Positions 17,194-25,713 of a DNA stretch of 64,000 nucleotides are shown in pieces; the first letter of the stretch is position 1, and the number at the start of each line of letters is the position of its first letter. The stretch is from Acidobacteriota bacterium (GTDB lineage Bacteria; Acidobacteriota; Terriglobia; Acidiferrales; UBA7541). Location of the stretch: the NCBI GenBank assembly GCA_003225295.1, contig QHYZ01000062.1, positions 1-64,000 on the forward strand, given 5' to 3'. The notes beneath the pieces are model-generated. The model searched no databases. It had not been told where the DNA came from and was given only the letters and a program-made list of their open reading frames with translations. The position numbers and the translations under genes were made by a program.

Positions 17194-19239
17194 CTATCGC
17201 CGGCCGTGCCAGAATTTCCGGAATGAGGAATGCCAGATTTTTCTGATGATGTTTGACTCATCCGTCTTAGGGCGTTGGCAAAATAGGAACCGCGGGGAGC
17301 TAGATCGGCTTCCTGTCGAAGGGGCGCTGCTCGAATCCCGACGACTGGGAGGCCGGTCACCATAAATTCTTTCCGCCGTAATTTTCCCTTCTTCAATGAT
17401 CACAATGCGATCGACACCCGGGACGGTCGCTTTCTGCCGTGTCCCGCTCGGCCAATGAATCTCTATTTTGTCCACCTCGGTAGCCGAACCCAATCCGAAG
17501 TGCACACGAGGGTCGGAACTCGAACTGTAACTTCCACCACTCACCACCTCTGCTCGCTGCCGGACTCCCCCCGCAGTAAGGAAGACCTTTGCTCCGATTG
17601 CGTCCCTCGGGCTCTTGGGACCACCGATAAGTTTCAGGGTCAGCCAATGATTACCGTTCTTGACGACATTGCCGAGAAGCGTCGGCGTTGAATCAATATT
17701 GTTGATGACCACGTCGATTTGTCCAGTATTGAAAAGATCTCCGAATGCTGCTCCGCGGCCGGTGATGACATCGGCCAAACCGCTGCCGGTTGCTGGCGGC
17801 ACTTCTTCAAATCTGGAACCGTCAAGATTCCGGAACAGCTGCGGCCGTTCCGCCCAGGTTGTTCCCCAATCTTGCCGGTCTACTTCCGGGTACACGTGAC
17901 CGTTGACGATGAAAATGTCCAGCAAGCTGTCATTGTCAAAATCGAGGAAACCGGTTCCCCAAGCCAAAAAAGGGATGGTTGGGCCTGCCAGACCGACCCG
18001 ATAGGTAACATCGGTGAAATTGTTCGCGCCGTCATTCCGGTAGAGGGTCTTGTAGTCATCGGAAAAGGTAGTCGTGAAAAGATCGACTTTTCCGTCGCGA
18101 TTGTAGTCACCGACGGCGATACCCATGGACGCTTGCTCGCGTCCGTCCTCGCTTAGGGCAAATCCGGAGGCATAACTTATATCTTCAAATGCGCCGTTGC
18201 GCCGATTGCGGTAAAGATAGTTGGGTACGGAATCATTGGCCACTGCCAAGTCCACCCATCCGTCATCATCCACATCCACAAAAACAGCGGCCAAGCCGTA
18301 GTAGCCGCTGGGATCAGACACCCCCGCTCGGACGCTCACATCCGTAAAAGTACCATCGCCATTGTTATGGAATAGATGGTCAGGCTCTCCCGGCAGACCT
18401 CGCGGCCCACACATCACGGCAATGCCTCGAAATTGGCAAAAATTCGCAGGAATGAGGGCCTGTCCTGCGATCGGTGGATGTTCAAGATCAAACTTCAGGT
18501 AACCTGGAACAAACAAATCGAGCAGCCCGTCGTGGTCATAATCACCCCAGGTAGGTCCGGTCGACCATCCCCCCAGTGCTACCCCGGCCTTCTCGGCGAC
18601 GTCGGTGAAAGTGCCGTCGTGGTTGTTGTGATATAGGCGGTTCTTGCCGTAGTTGGCGACGTAGATGTCCGGCCAACCATCATTATCGTAGTCCCCCACG
18701 GCCACACCAAATCCCCAACGTTGGTTTGCAACACCGGCCTTTTCGGTGACCTCGCTAAAAGTGCCGTCATGGTTGTTGTGGAATAGCATGGCACGAGGCG
18801 GAGTCTCCTTCCCTTTTAATGCCGCTATCGTGGAGCCGTTCAGGAAATAAATGTCGAGCCATCCGTCGTTGTCATAGTCGAGCAGCGCCACACCCGAACC
18901 AACCGTTTCTAAGATGGTCTTCTTGTCTGGACTTCCAGAGCGATGCAAAAACTTTTCGAGACCAGCTTGTTTGGTTATGTCGCTGAACACGATGGGGGCA
19001 TCGTCCACGAATCCGCCTGCCGTGATGGGCCGGGAATGGGAATCCTTGATCGCGGCATGCGCAGCGCCGGTGGCCACACCCATACGGGGAGGCGCCTGTT
19101 TGGTCTTTGGATGGGAAGCCTGTTGACCGAGTACGCCAATCGCGGAGAGCAAAATCAGAAGTAGCGCCAGGATCTGGGTGCCTCGAAAACCCAGCGCCAA
19201 ATACCAGGCGCTACCCTGCTTGGGATGGGGTGAGGTCAT
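17194..19239 (-). CDS. CRTAC1 family FG-GAP / ASPIC-UnbV protein with extra C-terminal tail
   Basis: The 681-residue product has a Sec signal (ILALLLILLSAIGVLG), then FG-GAP/VCBS blades with D-x-D-N-D-G motifs (LDYDNDGWLD, GDYDNDGWPD, GDYDHDGLLD, VDVDDDGWVD, GDYNRDGKVD, LDFDNDSLLD) and a C-terminal ASPIC/UnbV domain (RDAIGAKVFLT... HFGLGSATEVDKIEIHWPSG). Family members normally end soon after IVIIEEG; this one continues about 60 residues in a basic, serine-rich tail (RRDSSSAPSTGSRSSS and so on), which looks like read-through after loss of the original stop. It lies upstream of the RpiR gene and divergent from a TonB receptor. Function is unknown; export and calcium binding are inferred. Confidence 0.88.
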   Translation of the reverse strand: MTSPHPKQGSAWYLALGFRGTQILALLLILLSAIGVLGQQASHPKTKQAPPRMGVATGAAHAAIKDSHSRPITAGGFVDDAPIVFSDITKQAGLEKFLHRSGSPDKKTILETVGSGVALLDYDNDGWLDIYFLNGSTIAALKGKETPPRAMLFHNNHDGTFSEVTEKAGVANQRWGFGVAVGDYDNDGWPDIYVANYGKNRLYHNNHDGTFTDVAEKAGVALGGWSTGPTWGDYDHDGLLDLFVPGYLKFDLEHPPIAGQALIPANFCQFRGIAVMCGPRGLPGEPDHLFHNNGDGTFTDVSVRAGVSDPSGYYGLAAVFVDVDDDGWVDLAVANDSVPNYLYRNRRNGAFEDISYASGFALSEDGREQASMGIAVGDYNRDGKVDLFTTTFSDDYKTLYRNDGANNFTDVTYRVGLAGPTIPFLAWGTGFLDFDNDSLLDIFIVNGHVYPEVDRQDWGTTWAERPQLFRNLDGSRFEEVPPATGSGLADVITGRGAAFGDLFNTGQIDVVINNIDSTPTLLGNVVKNGNHWLTLKLIGGPKSPRDAIGAKVFLTAGGVRQRAEVVSGGSYSSSSDPRVHFGLGSATEVDKIEIHWPSGTRQKATVPGVDRIVIIEEGKITAERIYGDRPPSRRDSSSAPSTGSRSSSPRFLFCQRPKTDESNIIRKIWHSSFRKFWHGRR

Positions 19240-19378
19240 GTGATCATATTTTGGTCAGCAGGGCAGCGCACGAAGTATAGCATCGTTAGCTTCGAGAGCT
19301 CGCGATGCCCGATTCCTGGTTTTTCTTTCATTCCGGGCTAAATCCGCGGCGTTTCCCGATCAACGATCAAAAATCTGC

Positions 19379-19432
19379 TTGACAAGTATCGATGAAAGGA
19401 ATAAAAGCAGTTTAACCGTTAACGTTAACGGT
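19379..19432 (+). promoter_or_regulatory. Promoter with LacI-type operator for the TonB receptor
   Basis: TTGACA (19379-19384), a 17-base spacer and TAAAAG (19402-19407) form a good sigma-70 type promoter. Immediately downstream lies ACCGTTAACGTTAACGGT (19415-19432), a perfect 18-bp palindrome with the TTAACGTTAA core of LacI-family operators. It would cover the transcription start and block the receptor gene that begins at 19487. Confidence 0.75.
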
Positions 19433-19486
19433 CGGGTGGTAGTTGGGTCCGTGAGAAATCTTGTCATGGTGCAAGAGGAGTGAAAG

Positions 19487-22400
19487 ATGCCATCTCTCTC
19501 GTCGAAGTGTGTGGGGAGGCCTATGGTTGCCTTAAGAAAGATGTCCAATCCGCGCTATCTGCTGATTCTTGTTGTGCTTCTGGCCGGTTTGCCATTCCGC
19601 GCATCGGCCCAGGATGCCACCATCGTGGGCACCGTCACCGACCAATCGGGATCGGTTATGGCGAACGTTAAGATTACCATTACGAATGCGGAGACTAGTC
19701 TGGCACGCACGATTACCACTAACGACTCGGGCCAGTATGTCGCGGTCGATCTGCGCATTGGCCACTACAGCGTTAAGGCCGAGGCTGCGGGATTCAAAGT
19801 TGCCGAAGAGAAGGGCCTGGTGCTAAACGTTGGCGACCGAAGGCGCGTGGATTTCCAGATGGCGCTGGGCGCAGCACAGGAGACGGTGACCGTCGAAGCC
19901 AACGTCGTCCATGTGCAAGCGGATTCTGGCGAGGCCAGCAACCTCATCACCGGCCAGCAGCTGTCGCAGCTTTCTGTGAACGGCCGCGGCATTTACCAGC
20001 TTGCTGCTCTGACGCCGGGAGGGTCGAGTCAGATCAATGCCTCCGCACCCAACGTGCCGGTCGGTGGAGATGCCGGCGTGGAGTTTAACGGCATGCGTCA
20101 AAACCACAACATCTATTTGCTCGACGGTGGCGAGGATGACGATCGCGGCGGTGCCGGCGGCATGAGCATCGCGCCATCCTTGGACGCCATCGCAGAGTTC
20201 CGTGCGCTTACTTCCAACTACAGCGCCGATTATGGTCTGTCCTCCGGGGGAACCATGACCATGGTCCTCAAGTCCGGGACGACCCAGCTGCATGGTTCGG
20301 CGTGGGAGTTCGTGCGTAACGACGCCTTGGACGCCCGCAACTTCTTCAACCCGCCTCCACAAAAAGTCGCTGAGCTGAGACAGAACGTGTTCGGCTTCAA
20401 CGTTGCCGGCCCGGTCACATTCGGCAAACTGTACAATCCAAATAGGACAAAGACCTTCTTTTTCTACAACATGGAGTGGCGCAGGTATGTCAATGGTGGC
20501 CTCACGAACCAGACGGTTCCAGATCCCGCCTCATATGGCGGTGATTTCAGCACCAATTCCACGGTGATCAATGTTCCGACTAGCGCACAAGTCACCCCGA
20601 GCGTTCTGTTTGCCAATTGCCCGGGTGGCGCTGCTCCCGCAGGAGTCGTGCAAGGATCACCGTTCCCCGGCAACAAGATTCCGTCTTGCATGATCGCTCC
20701 GAACGCGACGGCTTTGCTCAGCGCAGGAATTTTCCCCAAGAGTAATGCCCTGGATGCCAACGGACGTCCCACGTTTATCGGTGGCAACAACTCTCCCACG
20801 AATCTGAAGGAAGAGATCGCTCGAATTGACCACAACTTCACCAGCAAGTTCTCCGTTTTCGGCCACTATGTTGCGGAACAGGTCACGCAGAACTACGGGA
20901 TCAGTCAATGGAGCGGCGCCAACGTCCCGACCGTGGGCGACACATTTGGCAATCCCTCCTATAGCGGCGTAATCCACGCGACGTACACCATCAGTCCAAC
21001 ACTGCTCAACGAGACCGCGTTCAACTACAACGGCAACCGCATCAACATTCTTCCTTTTGCAGGTTCTGGCTTGGCCAGCTTGGCGCTCCCCACGAGCTAC
21101 GTCAGTGCGAATTCAAGACTATTCACCGGGCCAAACAACCTGAGCCGCATCCCGAATATTGATTTGAACGGCGGGATTAATTCGCATTTCGAAATCTCCA
21201 GTTGGCCGTGGCGCAACAAGGCGGACGATTACCAAATCCGCGACGACATTTCGCTGACCAAGGGAGCGCACCAGCTTAAGTTCGGGGCGAGCTGGGCGAT
21301 CTACAAAAAAGTCCAGGACCTGTTCGGTACCACCCAGGGTTCCTTTAACTTTGACGGGACGTTTACCACCCCTGCCGGTCTCAAGTCCAAGCCCGGCAAT
21401 GACCTTGCCGATTTTCTGCTCGGCACTGCCAAAAGCTATTCAGAACTCGCCGTGCAAGACAAAGGCTTCTGGAACAACGTATCTTGGGCCGCGTATGTAC
21501 AGGATAACTGGCGCGTGAACCGTCGGCTGACCCTCAACCTCGGCTTGCGCTGGGACGGCGTGCCACACACGTACGAAGCAAACAACCGCATGGGTAATTT
21601 CTATCCCTCGCTCTACGACCCAGCCAAAAGGGCCATCATGCTCCCGGATGGCACGGTTAGCCCCCTCAGCCCGGGCTTAGGCACCAGCCCAAATCCGATT
21701 CTGGCAGGCGTTCAGCTGTACTTGAACGGGATCGGCATCCCCGGCCAGAACGGCGTGCCCCAAGGTCTGGTGAACAATCATTGGGCGGCCTTCGGCCCAC
21801 GACTGGGATTTGCCTACGATGTGAGCGGCAACGCCAAGACGGTCGTCCGCGGCGGATTCGGCATCATGTACGAGCGCATCCAGGGCAACGACATGTACGA
21901 CGCCGGCCCCAATATCCCGTTTAGCTTGGGCGTCACGAACAACAGCGTGACATTGGCTGACCCGGGCATCTTGCTTGCGACCGGTGCGGCAGCCAGCCGG
22001 CCGATTAACCCCGCGGACCTAACTGGGCTTGCCGTGGACAATTACAAGCTTCCCGCGAGCTACCAGTACAGCGTTGGCGTACAGCACTCGCTGAATGCTA
22101 AATCTGTTCTGTCCGTTTCCTACGTGGGAAACCAGAACCGCCACCAGAACGACCGTAGCCAATACAATCTCCCGGATCCCAGCGCGCTGCCAGCACTCAT
22201 CGGCGGTGCCCAATACACCTTGGCGCCGGGCCTGACCTATCCGGGTTTCCATGCCATTCGGCTGACGGCCAACGAGGCTAACTCGCATTACAACGCATTT
22301 CAGGTTGACCTCAACTCGCAGGTAGGCCGTGACCTTCAGCTGCGAGCCTACTACACGCTGTCGCGCACCATCGACCCGACCACTGCCGGCAACGGCGGAG

Positions 22401-22996
22401 GCGACCTGGGCAACGTTTCGAATCCTTATGCTGGGTGGCGACACGACGTCGGGCCGGGCGGCTATGACCGCACGCACAACGTGGCATTCAACTTCATCTA
22501 CGACATTCCGGTTTTCCGGAGCAGCCAGAGCCGGCTCGTGAAGACCGCTCTAGGCGGATGGCAAGTGTCGGGAATCGTGACGATGTCGTCCGGTCTGCCG
22601 ATCAACATCGGACTTAGCGGCAACCAGAGCGGCAACGGCCTCCCTGCTGCCGCGAACCGGCCAAACCTGACCGGCAGCGTCGCTTATCCACACACCGTCG
22701 CCCAGTGGTTCGATCCCACCGCGTTTACTGCTCCGGCAGTCGGTACCTTCGGTACGCTGGGCCACAACGCCCTGCGGGGACCAGGCCGCGATAACTGGAA
22801 CATGTCGCTCTTCAAGAGCTTCGTCTTCAGCGAAGCGCGCGGCAGTCGCCTGGAGTTCCGCGCGGAAAGCTTTAACACCTGGAACCACACCCAATTCCAC
22901 GACGTCAGCACCAACCTCGGCGACAGTAAATTTGGCCAGGTCACTTCTGCCTTCGAACCTCGAATCTTCCAGCTGGGGATGAAGATCGTCTTCTAG
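19487..22996 (+). CDS. TonB-dependent receptor, Oar-like, LacI-controlled
   Basis: This 1169-residue outer-membrane receptor starts at ATG 19487 with GAGGAG 6 bases upstream. A signal peptide (YLLILVVLLAGLPFRASA) is followed by a carboxypeptidase-regulatory-like domain (residues about 43-130, ATIVGTVTDQSGSVMANVKI), a plug (SVNGRGIYQLAALTPGG... EFRALTSNYSADYG... GSAWEFVRNDALDARNFF) and a long beta-barrel ending in KIVF. Receptors of this type take up sugars or other nutrients with TonB energy. A perfect LacI operator at its transcription start argues for a carbohydrate ligand whose presence relieves repression. It is followed by a strong terminator and two TPR genes. A related regulator and operator occur near 30179 and 29735, beside the xylan genes, so xylo-oligosaccharide or glucuronoxylan fragments are a reasonable but untested ligand guess. 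Confidence 0.92.
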   Translation: MPSLSSKCVGRPMVALRKMSNPRYLLILVVLLAGLPFRASAQDATIVGTVTDQSGSVMANVKITITNAETSLARTITTNDSGQYVAVDLRIGHYSVKAEAAGFKVAEEKGLVLNVGDRRRVDFQMALGAAQETVTVEANVVHVQADSGEASNLITGQQLSQLSVNGRGIYQLAALTPGGSSQINASAPNVPVGGDAGVEFNGMRQNHNIYLLDGGEDDDRGGAGGMSIAPSLDAIAEFRALTSNYSADYGLSSGGTMTMVLKSGTTQLHGSAWEFVRNDALDARNFFNPPPQKVAELRQNVFGFNVAGPVTFGKLYNPNRTKTFFFYNMEWRRYVNGGLTNQTVPDPASYGGDFSTNSTVINVPTSAQVTPSVLFANCPGGAAPAGVVQGSPFPGNKIPSCMIAPNATALLSAGIFPKSNALDANGRPTFIGGNNSPTNLKEEIARIDHNFTSKFSVFGHYVAEQVTQNYGISQWSGANVPTVGDTFGNPSYSGVIHATYTISPTLLNETAFNYNGNRINILPFAGSGLASLALPTSYVSANSRLFTGPNNLSRIPNIDLNGGINSHFEISSWPWRNKADDYQIRDDISLTKGAHQLKFGASWAIYKKVQDLFGTTQGSFNFDGTFTTPAGLKSKPGNDLADFLLGTAKSYSELAVQDKGFWNNVSWAAYVQDNWRVNRRLTLNLGLRWDGVPHTYEANNRMGNFYPSLYDPAKRAIMLPDGTVSPLSPGLGTSPNPILAGVQLYLNGIGIPGQNGVPQGLVNNHWAAFGPRLGFAYDVSGNAKTVVRGGFGIMYERIQGNDMYDAGPNIPFSLGVTNNSVTLADPGILLATGAAASRPINPADLTGLAVDNYKLPASYQYSVGVQHSLNAKSVLSVSYVGNQNRHQNDRSQYNLPDPSALPALIGGAQYTLAPGLTYPGFHAIRLTANEANSHYNAFQVDLNSQVGRDLQLRAYYTLSRTIDPTTAGNGGGDLGNVSNPYAGWRHDVGPGGYDRTHNVAFNFIYDIPVFRSSQSRLVKTALGGWQVSGIVTMSSGLPINIGLSGNQSGNGLPAAANRPNLTGSVAYPHTVAQWFDPTAFTAPAVGTFGTLGHNALRGPGRDNWNMSLFKSFVFSEARGSRLEFRAESFNTWNHTQFHDVSTNLGDSKFGQVTSAFEPRIFQLGMKIVF

Positions 22997-23363
22997 AAAC
23001 AACGCCGCAGGATTGCACCTTGCCCCGCTGGTACGCTGTGCCAGCGGGGCATTTGTTTTGTCCCATTTTATTTGCGGCAAGTTCCGCGAAACTTCTAACC
23101 CGCTCACTTGCAACTCCTAGGCAGCTTTTATTTGCACCAAGGAGACGGCGCTCTTATCCTGAGGCAATCCGATGAGCATGGCGGAAGGATCCTGAGGGTG
23201 TCCTGCAACAGTAGCGTAAGGGTCGAGCGTTTCATCGAACATTTTCGCGCCACATATCCCGCCGCACGGTGCTGCACACCACGCAGGGGCTGGTCAGGAA
23301 TCGAGACTAATTGTTCTCCGACCAGCAGCGTCGGGTTACCATATCACTAGCCGTGATTCGCTT
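22997..23363. other. Gap with terminator only
   Basis: Apart from the hairpin at 23022-23058 I see no gene or clear promoter in this stretch. Confidence 0.5.
23022..23058 (+). terminator. Terminator of the TonB receptor
   Basis: A perfect 10-bp stem (GCCCCGCTGG / CCAGCGGGGC, 9-base loop) followed by ATTTGTTTT lies 26 bases after the stop codon. Confidence 0.85.
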
Positions 23364-24500
23364 ATGACCGACTGGAGACGTCGACTGCTGGCCATCGCGC
23401 TGTGCTGGCCGGCGAATGCGGGCGCGCAAGCGTCCAGCCCCTCCGAGGCGCTGACCCTCGAACAAAAGGGAGACCTCGAACATGCGGCGCGGGTTTGGCA
23501 AGCCGTCACGGAGCAAAATCCCCGCGACGCCGGGGCATTTGCGAGTCTGGGAGTGGTCCTTTCGAAGGAACAGAAGTATCCGGAGGCGGCTTCAGCTTAT
23601 AAAAAGGCTCTCGCCCTGAATCCAAGACTGCCGGGAATCCAGTTGAATCTGGGCTTGGCGGAGTTCAAGCAGGGGCGATTCGAAGCAGCCGTGGCTCCGC
23701 TCTGTGCCGCTTTAGCGGTGGATCCAAATAACATGCAGGCGCGTACTCTGCTGGGCTTGAGCTACTACGGAACGAAGCGATTTGCCGAGGCATCGAAGCA
23801 TCTCGAATTGGCCGCCAATTCTGATCCGGCAAATACCGAGCTGCGCCAGGTGTTGGCGCAGAGCTGCTTGTGGGCGAAGAAATATTCCTGCGCCTTGGAC
23901 CAGTTCCGCCAAATCCTCGAACAGAATCCCGATTCCGCCGCTGCTCATGTGCTGACGGGAGAGGCTCTGGACGGTCTGGGTAGAACTCCCGAAGCCATCG
24001 TCGAGTTCCAGGCTGCCGCGAAGGCTGCGCCAGCGGAAGCCAACGTAAATTTTGGACTCGGCTATCTGTACTGGAAGCTGCTTCAATATGATGACGCAAA
24101 ACCCGCGTTCGAGAGCGCGTTATCGGTCGATCCTGAGCACGCCCAGGCGCTGGCCTATCTTGGCGACATCGAATTGAAAAGGAACGACTTGGAGAGGGCC
24201 GTTACCTTGCTGAAAAAAGCTGTCCAGCTGAAGGACGACATGCGCATCGCCTATGCTGACTTGGGAGCTATCTACAGGGAGCAGAAGCATTATAAGGATG
24301 CACTCGCGGCGCTCCAGCGAGCCGTGAAACTAGATCCCGCGCAGCCCGACACACACTTTCAACTGGGGCGATTGTATCAAGCCATGGGCAACAGGGCGGC
24401 CGCCCAGCAGGAATTCTCCAAAGTTCGCGAACTCCACAAGAAGGCGGACGACGATCTCCTTGAGAAGATGTCGGGCTCGCCTCCACCCATACAACCCTAA
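23364..24500 (+). CDS. Exported TPR repeat protein
   Basis: The 378-residue protein has a signal peptide (RRLLAIALCWPANAGAQA) and about nine TPR units filling nearly all of the mature chain (for example AGAFASLGVVLSKEQKYPEAASAYKKALALNP is represented by the A-x-L-G-x-x-L pattern repeated every 34 residues). It ends in a proline-rich SPPPIQP. Such proteins are periplasmic or outer-membrane scaffolds. It lies 104 bases upstream of another TPR gene in the same direction and follows the LacI-controlled TonB receptor, separated by a terminator. No strong ribosome site is visible at ATG 23364, so the start is moderately certain. Confidence 0.88.
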   Translation: MTDWRRRLLAIALCWPANAGAQASSPSEALTLEQKGDLEHAARVWQAVTEQNPRDAGAFASLGVVLSKEQKYPEAASAYKKALALNPRLPGIQLNLGLAEFKQGRFEAAVAPLCAALAVDPNNMQARTLLGLSYYGTKRFAEASKHLELAANSDPANTELRQVLAQSCLWAKKYSCALDQFRQILEQNPDSAAAHVLTGEALDGLGRTPEAIVEFQAAAKAAPAEANVNFGLGYLYWKLLQYDDAKPAFESALSVDPEHAQALAYLGDIELKRNDLERAVTLLKKAVQLKDDMRIAYADLGAIYREQKHYKDALAALQRAVKLDPAQPDTHFQLGRLYQAMGNRAAAQQEFSKVRELHKKADDDLLEKMSGSPPPIQP

Positions 24501-24604
24501 CTTCCTCATTTCCTTGCTTCCAGCATGGCTTTCCGGAGCGCCTCGTAGTTCTTGACGCACCCAACGCGCGGGACTACTCTTCCAGCAGATCTTCACGAGC
24601 GTTT

Positions 24605-25627
24605 ATGTGCCTTCCCAAGCTACACGCGCCGCTTCGGATCGTGCGGTTCCTGCTACCTATAGTTCCCTGCCTTTTCTTGCCTGCTCCGCCAGCCCTATGC
24701 CAGGACAGCGCGAGTGAAGGAACCGTTTTCCGGGGAGACAAAGCAGAAATCTCGGTGACCGTGCGCGACAGTTCCGGAGAGCCCATCTCCGCGCCCGCGA
24801 GCGTGAAGGTTTACAAGGAAGGGATGCCCACCGATCGCAAGGAAGCGTCACACGGACGCGCATTCTTCATTCTGCGAAGTCTAGGGGATTATACCGTGGT
24901 CGTGGATGCAACCGGTTACAAGAGCGCCCAAAAGGAAGTGTCGGTACCCGTCAGCGTGAGGGCCGAAGTGGACGTCTATGTGCAAAAGGAATCGGCTACG
25001 GAAGATAACACGGGTATCCCTGGTAAGCCGCTGCTCGCGCCGAAGGCAAAAGAAGCTCTAGACAAAGGATTGCAAGCGCTAAACGCGAACAAAATGGCGG
25101 AGGCACAGAGGTTCGTGGGCGAAGCGATGACGCTCGCCCCCGGGCACCCGGACGTGCTCTTTGTACAAGGGGTGCTGTACCTCAGCCTGCGCGATTGGAC
25201 GCAAGCACAAAGCGTTCTTGAAAAGGCTACGCAGATGGATCCAAGTAATGCGCGGGCTTTGGCCGCACTGGGAATGACCCTCACCAACCAGAAGAAATAC
25301 CAGGCAGCCATCGCACCGCTCGAGAAATCGCTGCAGATGGACCCTGGCGGGTGGGAGACTCATTGGGAGTTGGCCAAAGCCTATTACTATCAAGAACGAT
25401 ATGGCCAAGCGCTGAAGGCGTCCGAGCAAGCGCTCGCTGAGTCAAACGGCAAGGCGCCCCAAATCGAGCTTCTTGTCGCGCAGTCGCTCACGGCGGTGGG
25501 GCGGTACGAGGATTCGGCCGAGGCTCTGCGTCAGTTCTTGAAGAGCCACGGCGATCGCCCTGAAGCCATGACCGCGAGGCGCTGGCTGGAGGGCTTAGCG
25601 AAGAACGGAAAAATTCGCCAAGACTAG
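24605..25627 (+). CDS. Exported protein: carboxypeptidase-regulatory-like domain plus TPR
   Basis: The 340-residue product has a signal peptide ending near FLPAPPALCQ, an N-terminal Ig-like/carboxypeptidase-regulatory-like domain (residues about 40-125; EISVTVRDSSGEPISAPASV... GDYTVVVDATGYKSAQKEV) and a TPR region (residues about 145-335). The same two-part architecture is found in the protein at 59268, and the N-terminal domain resembles that of the TonB receptors, hinting that these proteins interact with a common partner or the same surface. It is probably co-transcribed with the TPR gene upstream. Confidence 0.87.
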   Translation: MCLPKLHAPLRIVRFLLPIVPCLFLPAPPALCQDSASEGTVFRGDKAEISVTVRDSSGEPISAPASVKVYKEGMPTDRKEASHGRAFFILRSLGDYTVVVDATGYKSAQKEVSVPVSVRAEVDVYVQKESATEDNTGIPGKPLLAPKAKEALDKGLQALNANKMAEAQRFVGEAMTLAPGHPDVLFVQGVLYLSLRDWTQAQSVLEKATQMDPSNARALAALGMTLTNQKKYQAAIAPLEKSLQMDPGGWETHWELAKAYYYQERYGQALKASEQALAESNGKAPQIELLVAQSLTAVGRYEDSAEALRQFLKSHGDRPEAMTARRWLEGLAKNGKIRQD

Positions 25628-25713
25628 AATCTGTCTTTGGCGTGGCATCCGCTGGACGACCTACCTTCTGCTCCGAAGAAGAGTGGACAGAAGACTTTGC
25701 GATTGGTTCGAGC

